Numbered from the stretch's first letter, positions 1 to 6,681 are shown. The stretch: DNA of 10,014 bases from an uncultured Desulfovibrio sp. (GCA_910587035.1 CAJUMQ010000044.1:1-10014); one strand, 5' to 3'. The notes: generated from the letters alone by a model not told the origin. A program made the numbers and translations.

Positions 1-751
1 AATTTGCTACCAAAAGTTATTGCAAAAATCACACCTGAAAATTTGTTACACCGCCTATAAATGACTGGTGATTCTTAAAGATTAAGTTCTGTTTGCCCTA
101 AACAAACAAGTTAACCATAGCTACGCAAATTGCCGAATGTCAGGCATCGGCGCATCTGCCATAGCGGGTGCCCCTTATGTTTACGATGGGAGCTTTTGCC
201 ACAGCCATGCAATGCTATTTGCCGCCGCATTGGCGGGAAGCGGCGGAATCCTGGGGCTTCCGCCCTGTGGCATGTTCACCGGGATTGCGCGGATTAAGTT
301 CTGGACAGGTAGGCAAACGGAAATTGTGGAGTCCATATATCATCCTGCCTCGACAGAAAATTGCGGGTCTCCCAGGTAAGATACTGGCGCAAACACACTA
401 AAAAATCCAGTTCGCCGTCCGAGTAAAATGTTACATAATATAAAGACAATGCTGCATTGGTTTCAAATTAATATCTCTACACAAAGGCATATGGTCTATA
501 ATGTTTGTTAAAAAAATATACGTTGACAATATCATTCTGAATAAATTTTTTACACATAAAATTGAATAGATTCATTTAAAGATAAAATTCAAGTTGTTAT
601 ATAAATCCACTGCATGGCATGTTCTTTGCTTATTTGGTTGCTGCATATCTGTGGTTCTTTGATCACCATAATACAGAAGTGTTTATGGCCATATCAATAA
701 CTGATTATGCAAATTGCCTTATATAACCTGAAAAAGGAGATGCATATATAT
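1..751. other. A+T-rich upstream region without a convincing gene
   Basis: No reading frame here has a good ribosome binding site or a recognisable product. Positions about 125-320 are less A+T-rich than the surroundings and open in more than one frame on the + strand (for example 137-379 and 168-401), so a decayed gene remnant is possible but unsupported. A hairpin with 7-bp arms (242-248 and 258-264) lies inside this patch. Positions 400-706 are strongly A+T-rich and should hold the katE promoter. TATAAT occurs at 497-502 and TTGACA at 523-528, but neither has a matching partner at normal spacing. A perfect 10-bp palindrome (TATGGCCATA, 684-693) and an interrupted palindrome (TGAAT-AG-ATTCA, 563-574) are possible operator-like sites. 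None can be assigned to a regulator. Confidence 0.5.
80..303. repeat. 12-bp direct repeat pair (80-91 and 292-303)
   Basis: GATTAAGTTCTG occurs exactly at 80-91 and again at 292-303. The first copy runs into GTTTGCC (91-97), and its reverse complement GGCAAAC follows the second copy at 312-318. The repeats bracket the less A+T-rich patch upstream of katE. They could be remnants of an insertion or regulatory half-sites, or chance in a biased region. No family is recognised. Confidence 0.3.
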
Positions 752-754
752 ATG
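734..754 (+). promoter_or_regulatory. katE ribosome binding site with (AT)5 tract before the start codon
   Basis: AAGGAG at 734-739 is a strong Shine-Dalgarno sequence. It is followed by ATGCAT and an alternating AT tract (744-753) that runs into the chosen ATG at 752. The spacing of 12 bases is longer than usual. The ATG at 740 touches the Shine-Dalgarno and cannot use it, and an in-frame ATG at 707 has no Shine-Dalgarno, so 752 is the best start. The repeat tract makes this spacing prone to change by slippage. Confidence 0.55.
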
Positions 755-3013
755 AAGCAGCCAAAGAACGATGCCAAAATCTGCAACTCGCCTTTTATTG
801 ATGAAAAATCGGCAGCTCCCATTTATGAAGATACAATTCCCTCCGGATTGACAAAACCCTCCCCAAAGCCAACGCCGCCTGGCGCGGAGCCCATGGCCGC
901 AGGCAGTCTCAAGACGCCGGAAAGCACCAGCGCAAAAACTGCGCAGATGGATGAATTCCGCGCGCAGGGCGAAAACAGGCCTTTAACATCCAGCCTCGGC
1001 GTGAATATTGCCGACAACCAGAACTCCCTTAAAGCAGGTGAGAAGGGCCCTTCTCTACTGGAGGACTTCCTCTTTAATGAAAAACTGGCCCACTTTAATC
1101 GCGAACGCATTCCCGAGCGTGTGGTGCATGCGCGCGGCTCCGGAGCGCATGGATATTTTCAGGTCTACGAATCCCTCTCCAAATATACAAAAGCGGCCTT
1201 TCTGCAGGATCCGGCTGTAAAGACACCGGTATTTGTCCGGTTTTCAAATGTCCAGGGTTTCCGCGGATCAGCGGACACGGTAAGGGATATCCGGGGTTTT
1301 GCCACAAAGTTCTATACGGAAGAGGGCAACTTTGATCTTGTGGGCAACAATACTCCAGTCTTTTTCATTCAGGACGCCATAAAGTTCCCCGATTTTATCC
1401 ATGCGGTGAAACCGGAACCCAATAATGAAGTTCCCCAGGGGCAAAGCGCCCATGATTCATTCTGGGATTATATATCCCTGCAGCCAGAAACTCTCCATAA
1501 TCTCATGTGGCACATCTCCGATCGCGGCATTCCCCGGAGCTACCGCATGATGGAGGGTTTTGGCATCCATACTTTTCGCCTGGTGAATGCAGAGGGGAAA
1601 AGCTGTTTTGTGCGTTTCCACTGGAAACCGCTTTATGGCACTGCCTCCCTCCTTTGGGACGAGGCCCAGATATTGACCGGCAGGGATCCGGATTTCCACA
1701 GAAAGGATCTGTGGCAGGGCATAGAGGCAGGCGATTATCCGGAGTTTGAGCTTGGCCTGCAGCTGATACCGGAAGAAGATGAACACAAGTTCGGATTTGA
1801 CATTCTGGATGCTACAAAGCTCATTCCCGAATCCCTTGTGCCTGTTAAAATTGTTGGAAAAATGGTTCTTGACCGTAATCCTGACAATTTTTTTGCGGAA
1901 ACGGAACAGGTGGCATTTTGCCCGGCAAACATTGTGCCAGGCATTGATTTTTCCGATGATCCGTTATTGCAGGGTCGCATATTTTCCTATGTGGATACCC
2001 AGCGCCACAGACTGGGTGGGGCGAATTTCAACGAGATTCCCATCAACCGGCCATTGAGCCAGCCGCACAATGGCCAGCGCGACGGCGCCCACCGCATGAC
2101 AATAAATGTTGATGCTGCCAACTATAATCCAAATTCCCTGAGCGGAAACTGGCCGCGGGAGATTCCGCCATCTGCCAAAAATGGCGGATTTTCAACTTAT
2201 CCCCAGAGTGTTGAGGGGCGCAAATGCAGGCGCAGAAGCGCATCCTTCGCCGATTATTATTCGCAGCCACGCCTGTTCTGGCTTAGCCAGACGCCTGTGG
2301 AACAGGAGCATATAATCAATGCGTTCAGTTTTGAGCTGGGCAAGGTAATGCGGCCCCATATCCGTGAGCGCATAGTTGATCTTCTCACCCGCATTGATTC
2401 CGGCCTGGCAAGTAAGGTCGCAGAAAATCTTGGCATCATGCTCACGGATGAACAGCTTTCAAGAGATTTGCCCAAAAAGATCTCCGGCCTGACCGGCGAC
2501 CCGGCGCTCAGTATTTATGGAAATGGGGAAAAATGCATAAAATCCAGGCGGGCAGCGCTGCTTGCGGCAGATGGCGTAAATGCCGAAAGTCTGGCCGGCA
2601 TCCTCAGGTCATTGCAGGAGGCGGGTGTGCATCCCCAGGTATTCGCGCCCCATATGGGCACAATTAAAACAACTGCCGGCAAGGATATTAAAGTGGACGG
2701 CACCATTGAAGGCAATCCTTCCGTACTCGTGGATGCGGTAATTGTGCCAGATGGCAAGGAAAGCATAAAGGCGCTGTCTGCCGATGGAAATGCGCTCTAT
2801 TACCTGCGGCAGGCATACAAGCACCTGAAAACCATCGGACTGCCAGGAGACGCAGCCACCCTCCTGAAAAAATCTGGCTTGCCCGAAGATGACAGGGATG
2901 AAGGACTTATCGCAGGGGAGGCAACAGACAAGACCATGAAGCTGTTTATCGAATCAATGAAAAAACATCGCGTATGGGACAGGGAGCAGAAAGTTAAGCA
3001 CATGGCTGCCTGA
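752..3013 (+). CDS. katE: Large-subunit heme catalase, HPII type
   Basis: Breaks down hydrogen peroxide to water and oxygen in the cytoplasm; members of this clade are homotetramers, usually with a modified heme. From ATG 752 the protein has 753 residues, the length of E. coli KatE, and it aligns with that protein end to end from memory. The catalytic His is H126 in RVVHARGSGAHG and the distal Asn is N199 in LVGNNTP. The heme-ligand Tyr is Y413 in GRIFSYVDTQ, with R409 four residues before it. After the catalase core the last ~150 residues form the extra flavodoxin-like C-terminal domain of large catalases. An oddity is C390 (AFCP) where HPII has His392, and N393 where HPII has His395. The start at 752 is chosen for its Shine-Dalgarno; an in-frame ATG at 707 would add 15 residues. 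The gene stands alone and is followed by hairpins, so it is probably monocistronic. Confidence 0.96.
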   Translation: MKQPKNDAKICNSPFIDEKSAAPIYEDTIPSGLTKPSPKPTPPGAEPMAAGSLKTPESTSAKTAQMDEFRAQGENRPLTSSLGVNIADNQNSLKAGEKGPSLLEDFLFNEKLAHFNRERIPERVVHARGSGAHGYFQVYESLSKYTKAAFLQDPAVKTPVFVRFSNVQGFRGSADTVRDIRGFATKFYTEEGNFDLVGNNTPVFFIQDAIKFPDFIHAVKPEPNNEVPQGQSAHDSFWDYISLQPETLHNLMWHISDRGIPRSYRMMEGFGIHTFRLVNAEGKSCFVRFHWKPLYGTASLLWDEAQILTGRDPDFHRKDLWQGIEAGDYPEFELGLQLIPEEDEHKFGFDILDATKLIPESLVPVKIVGKMVLDRNPDNFFAETEQVAFCPANIVPGIDFSDDPLLQGRIFSYVDTQRHRLGGANFNEIPINRPLSQPHNGQRDGAHRMTINVDAANYNPNSLSGNWPREIPPSAKNGGFSTYPQSVEGRKCRRRSASFADYYSQPRLFWLSQTPVEQEHIINAFSFELGKVMRPHIRERIVDLLTRIDSGLASKVAENLGIMLTDEQLSRDLPKKISGLTGDPALSIYGNGEKCIKSRRAALLAADGVNAESLAGILRSLQEAGVHPQVFAPHMGTIKTTAGKDIKVDGTIEGNPSVLVDAVIVPDGKESIKALSADGNALYYLRQAYKHLKTIGLPGDAATLLKKSGLPEDDRDEGLIAGEATDKTMKLFIESMKKHRVWDREQKVKHMAA

Positions 3014-3040
3014 TTTCGACAAAATAGACTATTGAGATGT

Positions 3041-3066
3041 CATGTTTTTACTGTAGTAAAAACATG
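3041..3066. terminator. Perfect 11-bp hairpin after katE
   Basis: The arms 3041-3051 (CATGTTTTTAC) and 3056-3066 (GTAAAAACATG) pair without mismatch around a TGTA loop, 27 bases after the katE stop. There is no T-run after the 3' arm, so it is not a classic intrinsic terminator. It may act as an mRNA 3' end or processing barrier. It is the first of a chain of adjacent hairpins. Confidence 0.5.
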
Positions 3067-3072
3067 AAGATC

Positions 3073-3167
3073 GCAAAGCAAAAAACGTGGTTTTTGCTTT
3101 GCTCACGCCGCCGCTGGCGGCGCGCAATCCCTGATGGGGATTGCGACTATTGTCGCTTGACGCGACA
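3073..3167. repeat. Four back-to-back perfect hairpins
   Basis: Four inverted repeats follow each other almost without gaps. They are 12 bp at 3073-3084/3091-3102 (GCAAAGCAAAAA), 7 bp at 3106-3112/3116-3122 (CGCCGCC, loop GCT), 9 bp at 3123-3131/3137-3145 (CGCAATCCC, loop TGATG), and 6 bp at 3151-3156/3162-3167 (TGTCGC, loop TTGAC). With the 3041-3066 hairpin, nearly the whole stretch can fold. No protein-coding signal is seen. It could be a palindromic intergenic repeat cluster, a structured RNA, or a 3' untranslated region of katE. Confidence 0.65.
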
Positions 3168-3169
3168 CT

Positions 3170-3316
3170 AATTTCCCTGCGCAATTGCGGCAGATTGCGC
3201 CAGAAAATGGCCCCCCACGGCAAGGCAGATCGCCTGCGCCATCTTTGCTGGCGGATTTGCCCATTTTCACCAACAAACCGCCATAAATAATTTATGCTTT
3301 GTTGCGCAGGGAAATT
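3170..3316. repeat. Structured element closed by a perfect 15-bp inverted repeat
   Basis: AATTTCCCTGCGCAA (3170-3184) and TTGCGCAGGGAAATT (3302-3316) are exact reverse complements and bracket 117 bases. Nested inside are GAAAATGG/CCATTTTC (3203-3210/3261-3268), CGCCA/TGGCG (3237-3241/3249-3253), a bulged pairing of GGCGGATTT near 3251 with AAACCGCC near 3285, and the palindrome ATAAATAATTTAT. Both outer arms can instead form local hairpins: GCGCAAT/ATTGCGC (3179-3185/3194-3200) and GGGAA/TTCCC (3309-3313/3318-3322). No transposase or clear target duplication is seen (only CT on each side). It may be a miniature inverted-repeat element or a cis-acting RNA in the amyA leader. Confidence 0.65.
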
Positions 3317-3391
3317 CTTCCCGGTTGCCATGCCCTGACCCAGTCCCTTGCCATTTCATCCAGATCAGATTTCATCCTGTCATGCCAACAG

Positions 3392-3413
3392 GCCGTGAAT
3401 GTCACGGCTTTTT
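3392..3413 (+). terminator. Intrinsic terminator or attenuator upstream of amyA
   Basis: GCCGTGA (3392-3398) pairs with TCACGGC (3402-3408) across a 3-base loop and is followed at once by TTTTT (3409-3413), the form of a rho-independent terminator on the + strand. It lies 379 bases after the katE stop but only 46 bases before the amyA start. It either ends a long structured katE transcript or acts as an attenuator in the amyA leader. An upstream CACGGC at 3216-3221, inside the inverted-repeat element, could compete for the 5' arm. A weaker hairpin CCTGT/ACAGG (3376-3380/3388-3392) shares one base with it. Confidence 0.7.
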
Positions 3414-3459
3414 GGAAAAATCTTTCCCAAAAATACAAAATTCAGAGGTTTTTAATATA

Positions 3460-4923
3460 ATGAAGCACAATGGCGTTATGATGCAGTTTTTTGAATGGAA
3501 CCTTCAGCCGGATATGTTATGGAAACAGATGCGCGATTCCGCGGCCCTTTTGGCGGCAGAAGGCATAAGCGCCCTATGGATACCGCCCGCCTACAAGGGA
3601 GCTGGCGGCCGTGAGGATCAGGGGTATGGGGTATATGATCTTTATGATCTTGGAGAATTCGATCAGAAGGGGACAGTGCCAACAAAATACGGCGCCCGTC
3701 AGGAGCTGCTGGATGCGGTGGCGGAGGCACACAGGCATGGTTTGCAGATATACGCTGATATTGTTCTTGATCACCGGATGGGAGCTGACGAGGCTGAGAC
3801 AATCAGGGCTGAGGAATACAATGCGGACAACAGGCTGGAAAAGGAAGGGGAATTAAAGGAAATACAGGCCTGGACCCATTTCCATTTCCCTGGCAGGAAC
3901 AAAAAATACTCTGATTTCGAATGGCACTGGCAGCACTTTACCGGCATCGATTATGATGAAAAAAAGGATGAAGAGGGCATTTTCAAGTTTCAGGGCAAAT
4001 ACTGGGAAAAGCAGGTTGATCAGGAAAATGGCAATTTCGACTATCTCATGGGCGCATCCCTTGATTTGAATCATGAGGATGTTAAAAAAGAGCTTTTACG
4101 CTGGGGAAAGTGGTTTGTAAAAACCACAGGCATTGATGGCTTCAGGCTGGACGCCGTGAAGCATATGCGGTTCTCTTTTTACAATGAATGGCTTGAGGCG
4201 ATCCGGATGGAGTTCGGCCGGGAATTTTTTACTGTGGGCGAATACTGGCACAGGGATCTGGCGGCGCTAAAAAATTACATCGATACTACAGCTGGAGCCC
4301 TGTCCCTGTTTGATGTCCCTCTGCATTACAATTTTTTTGAGGCATCCCGCAGCCTGAACTCCTACGATATGCGGACAATTTTTGATAACACTCTCACAGC
4401 GGACAATCCGTCCATGTCTGTAACTTTTGTGGACAACCACGACACCCAGCCAGGGCAGGCTCTTGAGTCGTGGGTGGAAGAGTGGTTCAAACCACTTGCC
4501 TACGCGATGATTTTGCTGCGGCAGGACGGCTACCCCTGCATTTTTTATGGGGATTATTATGGCCTGCCCAGTGATGGCATTCCTCCCCTGCGGGACAAGC
4601 TGTTGCCCCTGCTTGAGGCGAGACGCCATTTTGCCCATGGACAGCAACACGATTATTTTGATCACCCCAACACCATTGGCTGGACAAGGGAGGGCGATGA
4701 GGAACACCCGGATTCGGGAGTTGCCGTGCTGCTTACAAATGGCGACGATGGAGAAAAGGTCATGTATGCGGGAAAAAGGCACTCAGGCGCAAAATTCCAT
4801 GATTTGACCGGAAATATAAAGGATTTAATCGAAATAGGCGAAGATGGAAAGGCGCTTTTTAAAGTCAGGGCTGGCTCGGTTTCCGTATGGGCAAGACATA
4901 AGGCCAGCGAAAATCCGTCCTGA
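3460..4923 (+). CDS. amyA: Cytoplasmic alpha-amylase, GH13 subfamily 5
   Basis: Hydrolyses internal alpha-1,4 bonds of starch, glycogen or maltodextrins. The 487-residue protein matches liquefying amylases (Bacillus licheniformis AmyL, E. coli AmyA) along its length: MQFFEW near the N-terminus, the TIM-barrel domain A with the inserted B domain (AWTHFHFPGR, NGNFDYLMGA), and a C-terminal beta domain ending near GSVSVWA. The catalytic residues are D231 (GFRLDAVKH), E261 (FTVGEYW) and D328 (VDNHDTQ). No signal peptide is present, so it probably works on internal glycogen or maltodextrin. D104 replaces the usual Asn of region I (DIVLDH in place of D-V-V-x-N-H). The ATG at 3460 follows a modest GAGG (3445-3448, 11 bases away). 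An in-frame TTG at 3325 would add 45 residues that do not match the family and overlap the terminator, so it was not chosen. Confidence 0.95.
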   Translation: MKHNGVMMQFFEWNLQPDMLWKQMRDSAALLAAEGISALWIPPAYKGAGGREDQGYGVYDLYDLGEFDQKGTVPTKYGARQELLDAVAEAHRHGLQIYADIVLDHRMGADEAETIRAEEYNADNRLEKEGELKEIQAWTHFHFPGRNKKYSDFEWHWQHFTGIDYDEKKDEEGIFKFQGKYWEKQVDQENGNFDYLMGASLDLNHEDVKKELLRWGKWFVKTTGIDGFRLDAVKHMRFSFYNEWLEAIRMEFGREFFTVGEYWHRDLAALKNYIDTTAGALSLFDVPLHYNFFEASRSLNSYDMRTIFDNTLTADNPSMSVTFVDNHDTQPGQALESWVEEWFKPLAYAMILLRQDGYPCIFYGDYYGLPSDGIPPLRDKLLPLLEARRHFAHGQQHDYFDHPNTIGWTREGDEEHPDSGVAVLLTNGDDGEKVMYAGKRHSGAKFHDLTGNIKDLIEIGEDGKALFKVRAGSVSVWARHKASENPS

Positions 4924-4980
4924 TGAGCCTGGCAATCAGGCAGCCCTGCGTCTGATCACATTCTGATTGAAACCGGACAT

Positions 4981-5045
4981 GGGAACTCCCCGGCCCTGCT
5001 GATGGCGCAGATGCTTTTTCCATCAAGGCGGAGTTCCCTTTTTTT
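4981..5045 (+). terminator. Intrinsic terminator after amyA, with branched loop
   Basis: GGGAACTCC (4981-4989) pairs with GGAGTTCCC (5030-5038), followed by seven T (5039-5045). The 40-base loop contains a second helix, TGATGG/CCATCA, so the structure is one long stem with an internal bulge. It lies 57 bases after the amyA stop and separates amyA from the hydrogenase operon. Confidence 0.8.
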
Positions 5046-5247
5046 GCAGGGTAATGCCGGACCAGGGCGAAACTGTCCCGATTATTTAAGTTTGACATGC
5101 ATTTTCAATACTTGCGGAGAAATTTGCCAGCATAGCCTGATTTTCGAAAGACGCCCCGGCCCCGAGTTGCATTCCAGGCAGGCAGCGGCTAATGTGAATA
5201 TGAAGCGTCCAGTGGCGCTTATGGATATTTTCCGAAGGAGAGAAACT
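5046..5247 (+). promoter_or_regulatory. Probable promoter and leader region of the hydrogenase operon
   Basis: This ~200-base gap between the amyA terminator and the His-rich gene should hold the operon promoter. TTGACA occurs at 5092-5097, but no good -10 box lies at 16-18 bases, and no convincing -24/-12 site was found. A hairpin AAGCGTC/GGCGCTT (5203-5209/5214-5220, one G-T pair, loop CAGT) sits 14 bases before the Shine-Dalgarno AAGGAG (5235-5240), where it could affect ribosome access. The frame continues open upstream of 5248 to about 5002, but those residues are not conserved-looking. Confidence 0.35.
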
Positions 5248-5562
5248 ATGTCCATATATATTCCCTTGCTGGCGCTGGCATTTTTGATAATGCCATGCAA
5301 TGCCAATGCTGGCGATCTGGAGCATCTTACCAATACGCTCGAGAATTTGGCAGACATGAGCCGCTCGGCGGATGATGCCCACGAAGCCATGCGCAATGCC
5401 TTCAGTGGCCGTCCTGGCAGATATTATTATTATCGCGATGACGACGATGATGATTGGGAGGAGCGGAAGCATTACAGGGAGCGCCGGCATCATCACGATA
5501 AAGGCTGGCATAGGGGCTGGCACAAGCCACGCAGGCATGGCCATCACCATCATTGGGATTGA
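5248..5562 (+). CDS. Small exported His/Asp-rich protein, possible metal binder
   Basis: Not a family I recognise. The 104-residue protein starts at ATG 5248 with an ideal AAGGAG 7 bases upstream. Residues 1-21 look like a Sec signal peptide (hydrophobic LLALAFLIM, then CNANA before G22). The mature part has a short helical segment (about 23-52, with ENLADMSRSADDAHEAM), then a tail of odd composition: Tyr x4 (59-62), Asp x6 (64-69), and residues 75-102 with 11 His among Arg, Lys, Gly and Trp, ending HHHHWD. Such His/Asp runs often bind nickel, zinc or copper, and the Arg/Lys-rich tail could also bind polyanions. It lies 17 bases before hyaA on the same strand with no terminator between, so it is probably co-transcribed with the hydrogenase. 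A periplasmic nickel buffer or chaperone role is inference from position and composition only. Confidence 0.75.
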   Translation: MSIYIPLLALAFLIMPCNANAGDLEHLTNTLENLADMSRSADDAHEAMRNAFSGRPGRYYYYRDDDDDDWEERKHYRERRHHHDKGWHRGWHKPRRHGHHHHWD

Positions 5563-5579
5563 CATCGCCATTATTGCAT

Positions 5580-6680
5580 ATGTCCAGGGAAACACATTAC
5601 GAGGTCCTTGCGCGCAATGGCGTGAGCCGCCGCGATTTTCTCAGGTTTTGCGCCATGACAGCCGCCTGGCTTGGGCTGGCCCCGGCAGCCGCCCCGGAGA
5701 TAGCCAGGGCGCTGGAGACAAGGCCCAGACTGCCTGTCATCTGGATTGAAGGGCTCTCCTGCACCTGTTGCACGGAATCCTTCATCCGCTCCTCCCATCC
5801 CCTTGCCAGCGACATCATCCTCAACATGATCTCGCTGGACTACAATGACACCCTGATGGCCGCAGCCGGAGCCCAGGCCGAGGAGGCCTTCGAGGAGGCC
5901 ATAGCCAAAAACCGCGGCAACTACATCCTGGCAGTGGAAGGCAATGTACCCATGGGCTGCGATGGCATGTACTGCATAGATGGCGGCCGCCCCTTTCTGC
6001 GCAAGCTCTTGCAGGGGGCGGAACATGCCAGGGCTGTTGTGGCCTGGGGCACCTGCGCATCCTGGGGCTGCATCCAGGCGGCGCGCCCCAATCCCACCAG
6101 TGTGAAAACAGTGCCCGATCTTGTGCGCGGCAAGCCGGTGATCCGCATTCCCGGCTGCCCGCCACTTCCCGAGGTTATGAGCGCGCTGGTGGCCTTTATG
6201 GTGAGTTTTGACAGGCTGCCGGAGCTGGATTCCCAAAAAAGGTTCGCGGCCTTCTATGGCCAGCATGTGCATGATCAATGCGTGCGCCGGGCCCATTTTG
6301 ATGCCGGCGAGTTCGTGGAGGCCTGGGATGATGAGGGAGCCAGAAAAGGCTATTGCCTGTACAAGATGGGTTGCAGGGGGCCAACCACCTTCAATGCCTG
6401 CCCGGTGACGCGCTGGAACGATGGCGTCTCCTATCCAATCCAGGCCGGCCACCCCTGCCTTGGCTGTTCCGAGCAGGGCTTTTTTGACCAGGGCTCCTTC
6501 TATTCGCGCATCAGGGATATTCCGCTGCTCAACACCATGACCACGGCGGAAAAGGTTGCCGCAGGCGTTGGCGGAGCCGTGGCCGCGGGCGTGGCAGCCC
6601 ATGCGGCCGCAAGCGCCGTGTTCCATCTGCGGGAAAAAAGCCGCCGCATGTGCGATGAAAACAGCGCCGGGGAGGAATAG
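5580..6680 (+). CDS. hyaA: [NiFe] hydrogenase small subunit, oxygen-tolerant group 1d type
   Basis: Carries three iron-sulfur clusters that lead electrons from the active site in HyaB to the cytochrome. The 366-residue precursor has a Tat signal (S16-R-R-D-F-L-R22) with probable cleavage after A44. In mature numbering the proximal-cluster cysteines fall at 17, 19 and 20 (SCTCC), 115 and 120 (GTCASWGC) and 149 (PGCPP). That is the six-Cys set of oxygen-tolerant hydrogenases, which form a [4Fe-3S] cluster. Medial and distal ligands are in GYCLYKMGC, FNACP and PCLGCSEQGFF. Residues about 326-350 form a C-terminal membrane anchor, with a charged cytoplasmic tail. An extra Cys (C127, precursor numbering, MGCDGMYC) is not in E. 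coli HyaA as I recall it. ATG 5580 lacks a good Shine-Dalgarno and may depend on coupling to the gene before it. It was chosen because the N-terminus then matches HyaA; an upstream start at 5553 would overlap that gene. Confidence 0.96.
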   Translation: MSRETHYEVLARNGVSRRDFLRFCAMTAAWLGLAPAAAPEIARALETRPRLPVIWIEGLSCTCCTESFIRSSHPLASDIILNMISLDYNDTLMAAAGAQAEEAFEEAIAKNRGNYILAVEGNVPMGCDGMYCIDGGRPFLRKLLQGAEHARAVVAWGTCASWGCIQAARPNPTSVKTVPDLVRGKPVIRIPGCPPLPEVMSALVAFMVSFDRLPELDSQKRFAAFYGQHVHDQCVRRAHFDAGEFVEAWDDEGARKGYCLYKMGCRGPTTFNACPVTRWNDGVSYPIQAGHPCLGCSEQGFFDQGSFYSRIRDIPLLNTMTTAEKVAAGVGGAVAAGVAAHAAASAVFHLREKSRRMCDENSAGEE

Positions 6681-6681
6681 C

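Noticed and set aside
137..401. Overlapping + strand ORFs of 80 and 77 codons upstream of katE
   Set aside because: No Shine-Dalgarno sequence and no recognisable product; both frames are open, as expected from local composition.
523..528. TTGACA as a -35 box of a katE promoter
   Set aside because: No acceptable -10 hexamer lies 16-18 bases downstream (only T-runs).
3041..3316. CRISPR array
   Set aside because: The hairpins differ in sequence from one another; there is no repeated unit with regular spacers.
3325..3459. Upstream TTG start for amyA adding 45 residues
   Set aside because: The added residues do not resemble the family, and the segment contains the intrinsic terminator; ATG 3460 fits the amylase N-terminus.
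5092..5097. TTGACA as a -35 box for the hydrogenase operon
   Set aside because: The sequence at the expected -10 position (CGGAGA) is a poor match, so no promoter is claimed.
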